Positions 8,179 through 16,919 of a stretch of DNA of 64,000 nucleotides are shown piece after piece (the stretch's first letter is position 1; every line of letters begins with the position of its first letter). This stretch comes from Clostridium tertium (GTDB lineage: Bacteria > Bacillota > Clostridia > Clostridiales > Clostridiaceae). Position numbers and translations under genes: made by a program. The stretch covers positions 62,001 through 126,000 of the forward strand of contig NZ_JAGGJY010000008.1 in NCBI RefSeq assembly GCF_017873245.1. The letters run 5' to 3'. The notes under the pieces are model-generated. The model ran no database searches. It saw only the letters and a list, made by a program, of their open reading frames with translations, and had not been told where the DNA came from.

Positions 8179-9237
8179 ATGAATATTAAACCATTAAAAA
8201 TTGGTGATTTAATAGCTAAAGTCCCTATAATTCAAGGGGGAATGGGTGTTGGAGTATCTCTATCAAATCTTGCAGGTAATGTTGCAAAGAATGGTGCTAT
8301 TGGTGTTATTTCTGCTGCTCATGCAGGTTATATGGAAGAAGATTTTGAAGCTAATACATTAAAAGCTAATCTAAGAGGGTTAGCTAATCATATAAAAAAA
8401 GCTAAAGAAATAAGTTCAAATGGACTAATAGGTGTTAATGTAATGGTCGCAATGAATAATTATGTTGAACATGTAAAGGCAGCAATTGAAGCTGGTGCTG
8501 ATTTAATTATATCTGGTGCTGGACTTCCATTGAACTTACCTGAAATTACAAAAGGAAGCTCAATAAAGATAGCTCCTATAGTTTCATCTTCAAAAGCTGT
8601 AAAAGTAATACTAGGATATTGGAAAAAACATTTCAATAGAACTGCTGATGCAGTAATTGTTGAAGGTCCAATGGCAGGTGGCCATCTTGGCTTTAAAGCA
8701 AATAACCTAAATGATGAAATTAAAAATTTCGATAATAACGTTATAAACATAATTAAAGAAGTTAGAAACTTCGAAAATGAATTTAATACCGAAATCCCTG
8801 TGGTAGTAGCTGGTGGCGTATTTACTAATGATGATATGATTAAATACCTAAATCTTGGAGCTAATGGCGTACAAGTTGCAACAAGATTTGTAGCAACTCA
8901 TGAATGTGATGCTCATATTAATTTTAAAAATGCTTATGTTAATTGCAATAAAGAAGATATTGAATTAACTATAAGTCCTGTAGGGATGCCAGGAAGAGCT
9001 ATAAAAAACAAATTAACAGAAACATTAAAAAATCAAAAAGTAAAAATAACTAAATGTTATAATTGCTTGATTCCTTGTACCCCAGCAACAACACCATATT
9101 GTATAAGCTCAGCTTTAATCAACGCTGTAAAAGGCGATATCGAAAATGGATTAGTTTTCTGTGGTGCAAATGCTCATCGAATAAATAAAATAATTTCTGT
9201 AAAAGAACTTATAGATGAATTAATGGGAAAGAACTAG
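8179..9237 (+). CDS. FabK/nitronate-monooxygenase family flavin oxidoreductase with C-terminal Cys motif
   Basis: This is a 352-residue FMN TIM-barrel protein related to FabK and 2-nitropropane dioxygenases. It shows PIIQGGMGVGVS at the N-terminus, PMAGGHLG with H169 in the place of the FabK histidine, and VVVAGGVFTNDD as the phosphate-binding loop. Unlike FabK of this window it has an extra C-terminal segment with four cysteines, C293, C296, C300 and C308, which could bind metal. It has an AAAGGAG ribosome site. It is divergent from the fab operon and shares its operator type, which suggests a lipid role such as an alternative enoyl reductase. The substrate is unknown. Confidence 0.8.
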   Translation: MNIKPLKIGDLIAKVPIIQGGMGVGVSLSNLAGNVAKNGAIGVISAAHAGYMEEDFEANTLKANLRGLANHIKKAKEISSNGLIGVNVMVAMNNYVEHVKAAIEAGADLIISGAGLPLNLPEITKGSSIKIAPIVSSSKAVKVILGYWKKHFNRTADAVIVEGPMAGGHLGFKANNLNDEIKNFDNNVINIIKEVRNFENEFNTEIPVVVAGGVFTNDDMIKYLNLGANGVQVATRFVATHECDAHINFKNAYVNCNKEDIELTISPVGMPGRAIKNKLTETLKNQKVKITKCYNCLIPCTPATTPYCISSALINAVKGDIENGLVFCGANAHRINKIISVKELIDELMGKN

Positions 9238-9247
9238 TAATTTATAT

Positions 9248-9295
9248 AAAAATAATAAATGAAAAATTCAAATGAATTTTTCATTTATTATTTTT
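9248..9295. terminator. Bidirectional terminator
   Basis: A 22-bp perfect inverted repeat (arms 9248-9269 and 9274-9295) with a 4-base loop sits between the convergent FabK-like gene and the MalY-like gene. A and T runs on both sides fit use in both directions. Confidence 0.8.
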
Positions 9296-9312
9296 ACTTT
9301 TGTTTCATTAAA

Positions 9313-10497
9313 TTATTTCTGACTATTTAAAGTTTTTTCCATTCTATTTAAGGCCTCTAATAAAATTTCTCTTTGAGTACCTATATTTAATCTAACCCAG
9401 CCTTCTCCATCTTTAACAAAATAACTTCCCACAACCATTGATATATTTGATTTTTTAAAAAATTCCTTTAATTCATCTTCGTTTTTAAATATATCTTTAA
9501 TATTAATCCAAGCTAAAAAACTTGAGTCTGCTTTCATTACCTTTGCCATAGGCATATTTCTTTCAATCCACTTGTAAAGTATCATAAAGTTTTCTTCTAT
9601 ATATTTAGTTACTTCATCAAGCCATTCTTCACTTTCATTATAAGCTGCAACAACTGCTGGAATTGCAAAAACATGTGGACTTGTAACATAGACTTTCTTT
9701 AGGTAATTTAGCATCTTATTCCTAATATTGGGGTTTTTAATAATTATATATGATGATTTTAATCCGCCTAAATTAAATCCCTTATTAGGTGATATACACA
9801 TAATACTATTATTATCTATATTTTCATTTGCATTCCATAGGGTAGTAAATGACTCTCTATTAAAAACTATATCCCTATGTATTTCATCACATACTAAAAG
9901 CACATCATGCTTAATACATATTTCACTTAATCTATTTAGTTCTTCCTTTGACCACACGCGTCCACTAGGATTTTGTGGGCTACAGAAAATATATAGTTTA
10001 ACATTGTTCTCTATAATCTGTTCTTCCATTTTTTCAAAGTCTAAATAATATCTCATACTAACTAACTTTAATGTATTGCAAACTAATTTACATCCACCAC
10101 GCTCTACAGCTTCAGCAAATGGATCATAAGCAGGAGTATTAATCATTACTGAATCTCCTTCATTACAAAAACACTGAACTATATAATGTAATGTGGAGCA
10201 AGTACCAAACACTAACTTTATCCAATCTCTCTCTATATTCACATTAAACCTACGTTTATTCCAGTTTATAATAGCGTCATAATATTCATCATAATAATAT
10301 GTATACCCATAATCACCTAAGCTAGCTCTCTTTATCAATGCTTCTTTAATTGAAGGAGAACATTCGAAATCTAGCTCAGCTATATCCATTGGTATAGCAT
10401 CTTCGTTAACACCAAACTTTTCTTTCAAAATTTTATTATCCCATTTACGACAGTGGCTAAGCTTTCTATTAATCTTTTTATCTAAATTATATTTCAT
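9313..10497 (-). CDS. MalY/PatB-family PLP-dependent C-S lyase or aminotransferase
   Basis: This 394-residue fold-type I PLP enzyme has K239 in SPNKGFNLGGLKSS as the Schiff-base lysine, SPQNPSGR around residues 173-180, and CDEIHRD with D204 for the pyridine nitrogen. The WCDxxxxD-like start (MDIAELDFECSPSI) fits the MalY/PatB group, whose members cleave cystathionine and other cysteine S-conjugates. The ATG directly abuts the M24 peptidase stop, so the two are co-translated. In this operon a substrate derived from an imported glycosylated or S-conjugated amino acid is plausible but is only inference. Confidence 0.85.
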   Translation of the reverse strand: MKYNLDKKINRKLSHCRKWDNKILKEKFGVNEDAIPMDIAELDFECSPSIKEALIKRASLGDYGYTYYYDEYYDAIINWNKRRFNVNIERDWIKLVFGTCSTLHYIVQCFCNEGDSVMINTPAYDPFAEAVERGGCKLVCNTLKLVSMRYYLDFEKMEEQIIENNVKLYIFCSPQNPSGRVWSKEELNRLSEICIKHDVLLVCDEIHRDIVFNRESFTTLWNANENIDNNSIMCISPNKGFNLGGLKSSYIIIKNPNIRNKMLNYLKKVYVTSPHVFAIPAVVAAYNESEEWLDEVTKYIEENFMILYKWIERNMPMAKVMKADSSFLAWINIKDIFKNEDELKEFFKKSNISMVVGSYFVKDGEGWVRLNIGTQREILLEALNRMEKTLNSQK

Positions 10498-11568
10498 TTA
10501 TTTTCCCTCCAGGATTATTAAATCTTTACTTGTATTATTTAGTACAACTCCTACCCCATTTTCAATTAATACATCATCCTCTATTCTTACTCCACATGTA
10601 TTAGGTATATAAATTCCTGGTTCGCAAGACATTACCATACCTTCCTCCAAAATAGTATTACTTTTACTATTTAATATAGGTAACTCTCCATCCCCTATTC
10701 CAATTCCATGTCCTAATCCATGTGTAAAATATTCCCCAAAACCGTAACCACTTATTATATCCCTTACATGCTTATCTACATCTTTGCATGCAACTCCTGA
10801 TTTTATATAATTCACTCCTGCCATTTGTGCTTCTAAAACTATGTCATATATTTTCTTTAACTTAGGATCTGGCTCATCTATGCATATGGTTCTCGTCATA
10901 TCTGACTGATAACCTTCATATATAATTCCAAAATCTATTGTAATAAATTCATGTGCAGCGAATTCTTTATCTGTTGGTCTTCCATGCGGCATAGATCCTC
11001 TTTTACCACTTGCAACAATTGTATCAAAAGCCATCCCACTCGCTCCGTTGCTTATTGATAAATATTGAATAAGTGCTGATAATTCATATTCTTTCATGCC
11101 TATACGTATATTATCTAAAATCTCTTTAAATACTTTATCTGTAATCTCACAGGCTTTTTTTATTGATTTAATTTCATAAATATCTTTACATCTTCTTATC
11201 CATTCTAATTCATCATCTAATAAATTAATGTCTAGATCAAAATCCTTTAAATTTAAATACTCTTTCAATAAAATTTGATTAGGCTCTACTCCAACTCTAT
11301 TTCTACTTCCTAAAATTTCTTTTACTACTTTAATATAATTTTTACCCTGTTCATGTACTATATTTGTAAATCCTGAAGTTACTTCACTTGCTTCATTTAT
11401 ATACCTTCCATCCATAATTTGATAATCATCATCTTTAGTTATTAATACTTTTACCCCACTTCCAGGTAAAGCACCAATATATCTTTTATTTGACTTACTT
11501 TTAATTAATATAGCATCTATATCATTATCAATTAGAACCTTTCTAAACTTATCTCTTCTTTCTTTCAT
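10498..11568 (-). CDS. M24-family Xaa-Pro peptidase-like protein
   Basis: This is a 356-residue pita-bread-fold metallopeptidase of the Xaa-Pro dipeptidase/aminopeptidase type. An N-terminal creatinase-like domain (1-130) precedes the catalytic domain. All five metal ligands are visible: D212, D223, H287 (in HGLGHGIG), E316 (SCEPGIY) and E330 (VRIEDD). The usual downstream histidine in the GLxVHE region is replaced: the sequence reads GIGIGDGELP, so substrate handling may differ. It follows the PTS genes and is fused in transcription to malY. Confidence 0.88.
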   Translation of the reverse strand: MKERRDKFRKVLIDNDIDAILIKSKSNKRYIGALPGSGVKVLITKDDDYQIMDGRYINEASEVTSGFTNIVHEQGKNYIKVVKEILGSRNRVGVEPNQILLKEYLNLKDFDLDINLLDDELEWIRRCKDIYEIKSIKKACEITDKVFKEILDNIRIGMKEYELSALIQYLSISNGASGMAFDTIVASGKRGSMPHGRPTDKEFAAHEFITIDFGIIYEGYQSDMTRTICIDEPDPKLKKIYDIVLEAQMAGVNYIKSGVACKDVDKHVRDIISGYGFGEYFTHGLGHGIGIGDGELPILNSKSNTILEEGMVMSCEPGIYIPNTCGVRIEDDVLIENGVGVVLNNTSKDLIILEGK

Positions 11569-11587
11569 ATTTCTCCCTTTCTATAAT

Positions 11588-11626
11588 AAATGAGCAATAT
11601 ACACCTATAGTTCATATTGCTCATTT
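11588..11626 (-). terminator. Intercistronic hairpin between PTS IIC and the M24 gene
   Basis: AAATGAGCAATAT (11588-11600) pairs with its complement at 11614-11626. On the minus strand only a mixed TTTATTATAG tail follows, so it probably acts as a leaky terminator or mRNA-stabilising hairpin that lowers expression of the two distal genes. Confidence 0.5.
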
Positions 11627-11644
11627 TTATCGATTATATTTTTG

Positions 11645-12970
11645 TTAGAAGTCTAAATCTAAATCAGATAGAATATCTTTATCTTCATTAGAGAATATAT
11701 TACTTTCCTTATTAAGCTTTTCTTTCTCATTCTTAAGCTCTTGTTTTTCCATTATCTTGAAGAAAGGTAAATATATCAAGACAGCTAAAATTAATTGTAA
11801 CCCGTTTGCAATTAATATTCTCCAATCTCCATTTGTTAAAAATGCTTCTAAAAATACTCCTACATATGGTGGATCAAAAAATGGTTTATTTAACAATCCC
11901 CAATGCATCATAAACATAGGTAAAGTTCCTATTATTGCTCCTCCAAATACAAATGGAATAAACATTATTGGATTTAATATAATTGGTGCTCCAAATAATA
12001 TTGGCTCATTAACTCCAAACAATGATGGGAAAAGTGAAATTTGCCCAATCTTTCGATAACGCTTAGATTTAGATAATAAGCAAGCAATTACGCATCCAAT
12101 AGTTATTCCAGCTCCTGTAAATCCAAAAAACGCACTTGATGTTCCTGCTGTATAGAAATGTGGTAATGGTTGTCCAGCTTGCATTGCTTGAATGTTTTCT
12201 GCAATAAATGTAGCCATTATAGGTCTTGTTACTGGTCCAAATACTGATGAGTGTATTCCAAAGAAGAATATTGTACATATTGCAAAGTGTAATCCAAGAA
12301 CTGCCCAAGGATTATCCATTGATCCAACTAATGGTGAAATAAACTTAGTTAAAATTTGTGGTGGCAATGTTCCAAATATCTTTAATGATAAGAATCTAAT
12401 TAATATAAATGTTCCAGCAACTATTATTGTTATTGGAATAAGCTCAAAGGACTTTGATACAAAATCTGGAACTCCTTCTGGCATACGAATTGTAATATTT
12501 TTCTCTTTACAAAAACGGTACAATTCAACTGCTATTATACCAACTAGCATTGCACAAAATAATCCTTTTGACCCTAAATAACTAATAGATACACCACCAT
12601 CTACAGTTTCAATTGCTGTAAACAAAAATGCAAAAGTAGCTAAAGTTATACACCCTGGAATATATAATTTATAATGATTCCCTAAGTTATATGCAATACA
12701 CATAACTACATATAAACTCATTAATCCTATTGATAAAGTAACAGGTAAATCTAATAGTTCACTATTATTTAAAATAAATTGGCTAACAGCATTTTCAGTT
12801 CCAATCATATTAGGAAGTGCTGGAATTATAGCAAAAAAGCTTCCCAATATAGTAAACGGTGTCATAGCAACCATAGCAGCTTTTATTGCACTTAGATGCC
12901 TCTGCTTATCAACTTTATGCGCAATTGGCATAAGATACTTATTCATTAGTTCTTCAAACTTTTTAAACAT
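11645..12970 (-). CDS. PTS lactose/cellobiose-family EIIC permease
   Basis: This 441-residue polytopic membrane protein is the sugar channel of a lactose/cellobiose (LicC/CelB) PTS. It has about ten hydrophobic segments, the N-terminal HLSAIKAAMVAMTPFTILGS region, and the substrate-loop block FGVNEPILFGAPIILNP characteristic of the family. The C-terminus is a short charged tail with no fused IIB. It is encoded with separate IIA and IIB proteins. The sugar cannot be told from sequence. Confidence 0.93.
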   Translation of the reverse strand: MFKKFEELMNKYLMPIAHKVDKQRHLSAIKAAMVAMTPFTILGSFFAIIPALPNMIGTENAVSQFILNNSELLDLPVTLSIGLMSLYVVMCIAYNLGNHYKLYIPGCITLATFAFLFTAIETVDGGVSISYLGSKGLFCAMLVGIIAVELYRFCKEKNITIRMPEGVPDFVSKSFELIPITIIVAGTFILIRFLSLKIFGTLPPQILTKFISPLVGSMDNPWAVLGLHFAICTIFFFGIHSSVFGPVTRPIMATFIAENIQAMQAGQPLPHFYTAGTSSAFFGFTGAGITIGCVIACLLSKSKRYRKIGQISLFPSLFGVNEPILFGAPIILNPIMFIPFVFGGAIIGTLPMFMMHWGLLNKPFFDPPYVGVFLEAFLTNGDWRILIANGLQLILAVLIYLPFFKIMEKQELKNEKEKLNKESNIFSNEDKDILSDLDLDF

Positions 12971-13000
12971 CTTATCTCATTCCCCCTTTACTATTTGTTA

Positions 13001-13339
13001 TTATCTTTTATTTGCTAATTGATGCTTTTTATAAGTTACTAAAGCTAGTTTTAATACTGTTGCTCCATCCATTTGACCATATACATCTTTATCTATTACA
13101 ACAAACGGTATATTTCTAGGCTTACATATAGCTTCTATGAAATCAGTTTTATGTGATACTTGAGGCCCAACTAATACTATATCCCAATTATCAATTTCCC
13201 CTTCTAATGAATCTGCTGGAATAGCTATAAATTTAAAATCTTCTTCATTTAATTTAGCACTCTCTTTTACAACCTTTTTCATATTTTGCATTAACATATT
13301 TGTTGAAAATCCGCCTGCACAACATAATAAAATTTTCAT
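13001..13339 (-). CDS. PTS lactose/cellobiose-family EIIB
   Basis: This 112-residue cytosolic EIIB protein passes phosphate from IIA to the incoming sugar. The N-terminal beta strand ends in LLCCAGGFSTNML. C7 fits the spacing of the phosphocysteine in the CxxxxST loop, although C6 is adjacent. An AAGGAGG ribosome site precedes the ATG. It follows the IIA gene by 1 base. Confidence 0.93.
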   Translation of the reverse strand: MKILLCCAGGFSTNMLMQNMKKVVKESAKLNEEDFKFIAIPADSLEGEIDNWDIVLVGPQVSHKTDFIEAICKPRNIPFVVIDKDVYGQMDGATVLKLALVTYKKHQLANKR

Positions 13340-13340
13340 A

Positions 13341-13661
13341 TTATTTACCTCCTTGATATTTAAAAACTTCTACTAGTGTTTCAACTAAATCTCTAGCTAA
13401 TTGACTTGTCATATAATGATCTTGAGCATGTACCATTAACAATGATATAGGGGTATTTTCTTTTTCAGGATCCATTTCATTTGTTATTAATTTTGTTTGA
13501 ATCTTATGTGCCTCTAAATCTAATTTTCTTGATTCTTCAAGCAAAGATTTAGCTCCTTCAAAATCCATATCCTTTACTTTCTTTAATGCTTCAAATGCCT
13601 TTCCTTTGCTATCTCCTGCTATGGAAATAATGTTCATAATATCTTTTTCTAACTCCGTCAT
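13341..13661 (-). CDS. PTS lactose/cellobiose-family EIIA
   Basis: This is a 106-residue three-helix IIA of the LacF/LicA type. H78 in LLMVHAQDHYMTS is the expected phosphohistidine, at the same number as in lactococcal LacF, with H82 one helical turn away. It receives phosphate from HPr. Gene order IIA-IIB-IIC follows the M42 peptidase. Confidence 0.94.
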   Translation of the reverse strand: MTELEKDIMNIISIAGDSKGKAFEALKKVKDMDFEGAKSLLEESRKLDLEAHKIQTKLITNEMDPEKENTPISLLMVHAQDHYMTSQLARDLVETLVEVFKYQGGK

Positions 13662-13673
13662 ACTATTTTCCTC

Positions 13674-14714
13674 CTAAAATTTTATAGTTTCTTCATATGC
13701 TTTTTCATCAAAATTTTTGATTATTTCTACAAAAATATCTATAGCATCTTGAATGTCATTTTTATTTGCAATGGAATATCCACAATGTCCATATCTAACA
13801 GGTATACATGATACAGCTACTGGCTTTCCTGAATATACCTTATGTGCTTCTCCCCCATCAGTTCCTCCAGTCGTAAACATATCTAACTGAAGTTCCTTAT
13901 TTAAATTTCTTGCTGATTTTTTTATAAAATTTATTAATTTTCTATTTGGAACTAAAGTCCTATCAAAATTTGTAAGCATCATTCCCTTTGATATTTGTCT
14001 GTTATTTGTATGATCTCTTATAAATTCATCTGAAAAACAAGCCACATCTATTGGAAGTATTATATCTGGATTTATTTTATATGTTGCTGTTTTTGCACCT
14101 CTTATTCCTACCTCTTCACTACTTGTCCCAACAAAATATACTGTATTAGGATGAACCTCATTCTTTAGCTTTTTTAATACTTCTCCAATAATAAAACACC
14201 CTAACCTATCGTCAAACGCTTTTCCGCAAATAGTATTATCTATATCTAATTCCTCAAATTCAGTAGTAAATGTCACCATATCACCAACTTCTATTCCAAG
14301 CTTCAATACCTCATCATAACTAGTTGCACCAATATCAACATATACTTTAGTTGCTACTCCATTATCATAAGTAGCATTTAATATTCCATTGACTTTACGC
14401 CCTTCATTAGTTGTTATTCTTACTTTCTGCATAAATTTCGATAATTGCTTAACACCTCCTACTTCCATCAACATAATTTGTCCTTGGCTAGAAATGCTCC
14501 TTACCATGAAACCAACTTCATCAATATGTGAACATATCATCATCTTTGGCCCATTAATATTTCCTTCTTTTTTTAAAATAATACTTCCTAAATTATCATA
14601 AGATATTTCATCTGCATAATCTTTTAGTTCTTCTAACATTACATTTCTTACTTCAGCTTCATTTGATGCAATACTATCTGAATTACTTAATTTTTTTAAA
14701 TATTCGATATTCAT
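13674..14714 (-). CDS. M42-family aminopeptidase
   Basis: This 346-residue zinc aminopeptidase belongs to the PepA/FrvX/YpdE family, which forms large tetrahedral assemblies that trim peptides. Likely metal and catalytic residues are H63 and D65 in CSHIDEVGFM, D168 in KAFDDRLG, E200 and E201 in SSEEVG, D223 in PIDVA, and a histidine in GGEAHKVYSG. It has an AGGAGG ribosome site. Placement beside PTS genes recalls the E. coli frvX and ypdE loci, suggesting that it deblocks an imported sugar-peptide product; that role is inferred. Confidence 0.92.
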   Translation of the reverse strand: MNIEYLKKLSNSDSIASNEAEVRNVMLEELKDYADEISYDNLGSIILKKEGNINGPKMMICSHIDEVGFMVRSISSQGQIMLMEVGGVKQLSKFMQKVRITTNEGRKVNGILNATYDNGVATKVYVDIGATSYDEVLKLGIEVGDMVTFTTEFEELDIDNTICGKAFDDRLGCFIIGEVLKKLKNEVHPNTVYFVGTSSEEVGIRGAKTATYKINPDIILPIDVACFSDEFIRDHTNNRQISKGMMLTNFDRTLVPNRKLINFIKKSARNLNKELQLDMFTTGGTDGGEAHKVYSGKPVAVSCIPVRYGHCGYSIANKNDIQDAIDIFVEIIKNFDEKAYEETIKF

Positions 14715-14723
14715 AAACTCCTC

Positions 14724-16622
14724 CTAAATATTTATTTCATTTAGATTTATTAAAAAATCTTCAAAGGTTTCTGAACCTCTTAACTTTTCAACTAAATATT
14801 CATCTTTCATTATTTCAAATAATATTTGGGTTACCATTCCAAGGTAATCCATATTCCCTTTTTCTAAAGCAACCATAAAAATTATTTTTACTGGCTTTTT
14901 ATTGTGAGTAAAATTATTATTCTTTATTATTGCAACACTTAGTAAATTATCTTTGCCACAGATATTTATAGGATGAGGAATAGCTACTCCATTATCATAT
15001 ATTGTTGACATATACTCTTCTCTTTCTATAATATATGAAGCATAATTTTCATCTACATATCCTAATGCTTCAACTTCCTTTGCCATCTCCTCTAATAGTT
15101 CCATATAATTATTATTTTTAGTTACTACCCGAAAGGTTTCTTTTTTAAACAAATTCATAAACTCTTTATTTGTTTTAATAAAGCTATTACTAGTTCTTTT
15201 CATTTTAATTATATTTCTAATTCTCAATATATCTAAATCGTCAATTAGTTCATCAACGTACACAACTGGCATTTTAAACTCTCGACTCAATTGCCAATTA
15301 GTAAATATTATATCTGGATTAAAGTTATCCACTTCATCTTCTTCTAATAAAGAATATGTTCTGATATCACTTGAAGAAAATAACATCTCTAATTTTAATT
15401 TCATTAATAGTGCACTGCCTTTTCCACTAGAACATATTATTGCTATCTTATTGTAATTACGAATTTTATTATAAATTTCTTTTTCTAGATGTGCTGCAAA
15501 ATGAGTTGCTATAAATCCTATTTCATCTTGGGAAATACTTATTTTATATTTTCCTTCTATTTCGTTTGAAAATTTAATTGCAATATCAAATATTGTAGGA
15601 TATTTTATACTTATTTCCTTAACTAAAGGATTACTAAATGATGTTTCCTTTTGCAACCTATTTATTAATAAGGAAATATGATATAATAAATTTTTCTTAA
15701 ATTCTTCATCTTCATAGAAATTAGTATCATATTCACAATCAATTTCCTGTACAAATCTTTCTATGTCTTTACGTAACTCTTCAATATATATTTCATTATT
15801 AGTAAATTTTTTGGTTTTTTTTATTAAATACTTTTTTAAATCTAGTATCTCATTTTTATTTAATTTTATATCATATATTTCTTCTATAGTATTACTTAAC
15901 TCATCAGCAACTCTAAAATAAGTTGACTTTTCTTTTTCATAATTAAAATAATTATTATATACCTCATTATGAATGCAAATTGTAATTTTAATAAAAGAAT
16001 TTATTTGTTCTAATTCTATATAGTTAGTATTTAAACTATTTTCTTTTAATAGTTCTATAAGTTTATTTTCTATAACTTTAAAGTTTCTTTCCTTTAGTCC
16101 ATTTTCTATATAATTATTTATAAACTCATTTCCATCTTCATAATACATTAAGATAAACTTTTTTCTTGTATAATCATCACATTGTATTTTTATACCATAA
16201 TGAGCCTTCCTTTCTAATGTTATATTTCTACTCTCTAACTCTAATTCTACTTTTCTCATATCTGATTTTATTATTGATTTACTTACACTAATTTTTTCTG
16301 CTAAATAATCCATAGTAATAAATTCTCTATTCAATAAAAGTAAAACAATAATATAACTTGTCCTATATTCTGGTGAGAAAGTTTCATTAAATGATATTTT
16401 TTCAATATAAGAATTGAATGCATCTTTATTATTTATTTCTATATAATAACCTCTAGCTCTTTTCAGCCTTATATCAAAACCATTACTTTTTCCATCCTTT
16501 ATTAAATATTTCATATTATTACTAATGGTTTTTGTGGATACTTTAAAGAAGTCTGCAAAGTAATCTAAATTTAGATACGTATCACTATTAAACAATTGCT
16601 CTAATATTTTCCTGTTCCTCAT
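14724..16622 (-). CDS. LicR/MtlR-type PRD-containing transcription activator
   Basis: I start this at the ATG at 16622 (632 residues) because AAAGGAG lies 6 bases upstream. Two helix-turn-helix segments (about 1-60 and 90-140) are followed by PRD1 (about 185-275, H218), PRD2 (about 295-390, H315, H374 and H378), an EIIB-like domain (C397 in CSSGKGSA) and a mannitol/fructose-type EIIA domain (about 492-632, H550 in VAIPHP). Phosphorylation of these residues by the PTS should tune activity to sugar supply. It is the first gene of the operon it presumably controls. Confidence 0.93.
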   Translation of the reverse strand: MRNRKILEQLFNSDTYLNLDYFADFFKVSTKTISNNMKYLIKDGKSNGFDIRLKRARGYYIEINNKDAFNSYIEKISFNETFSPEYRTSYIIVLLLLNREFITMDYLAEKISVSKSIIKSDMRKVELELESRNITLERKAHYGIKIQCDDYTRKKFILMYYEDGNEFINNYIENGLKERNFKVIENKLIELLKENSLNTNYIELEQINSFIKITICIHNEVYNNYFNYEKEKSTYFRVADELSNTIEEIYDIKLNKNEILDLKKYLIKKTKKFTNNEIYIEELRKDIERFVQEIDCEYDTNFYEDEEFKKNLLYHISLLINRLQKETSFSNPLVKEISIKYPTIFDIAIKFSNEIEGKYKISISQDEIGFIATHFAAHLEKEIYNKIRNYNKIAIICSSGKGSALLMKLKLEMLFSSSDIRTYSLLEEDEVDNFNPDIIFTNWQLSREFKMPVVYVDELIDDLDILRIRNIIKMKRTSNSFIKTNKEFMNLFKKETFRVVTKNNNYMELLEEMAKEVEALGYVDENYASYIIEREEYMSTIYDNGVAIPHPINICGKDNLLSVAIIKNNNFTHNKKPVKIIFMVALEKGNMDYLGMVTQILFEIMKDEYLVEKLRGSETFEDFLINLNEINI

Positions 16623-16919
16623 ATTATTCTCCTTTAATGAAATCAATTTCAACCTTATATTTATAATTTTATATAATCTATAACTTTTTTAAAAGGTCAT
16701 AATTTTCTACTATAATTAGAAATTAAAATCATTTTCTCTCTCATTATTCCATATTCTTTTCAAATTAGCTGTTAAGTTGTATGCCTTTTACATACTTTTA
16801 TTATTCTAATACCCTTTGTAAATATACTTTATTTATAATTAAAAATAAAGTTTAACTACTTGCACATACTTTTCCATTATATTACAATTATATTGTATTA
16901 CATCTTAGGAGCTGAATTT
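16623..16919. promoter_or_regulatory. Divergent intergenic region, PTS regulator / VanW gene
   Basis: About 300 AT-rich bases separate the two divergent genes. Each gene has a clear ribosome site, but I see no convincing -35/-10 pair. A weak TTGCAC-17-TACAAT pair at 16860-16888 could serve the VanW gene. No palindrome or riboswitch stands out. Confidence 0.35.

Noticed and set aside
12069..12581. Open frames in other phases inside the PTS IIC gene
   Set aside because: They arise from low-complexity membrane-protein coding and lack start signals.
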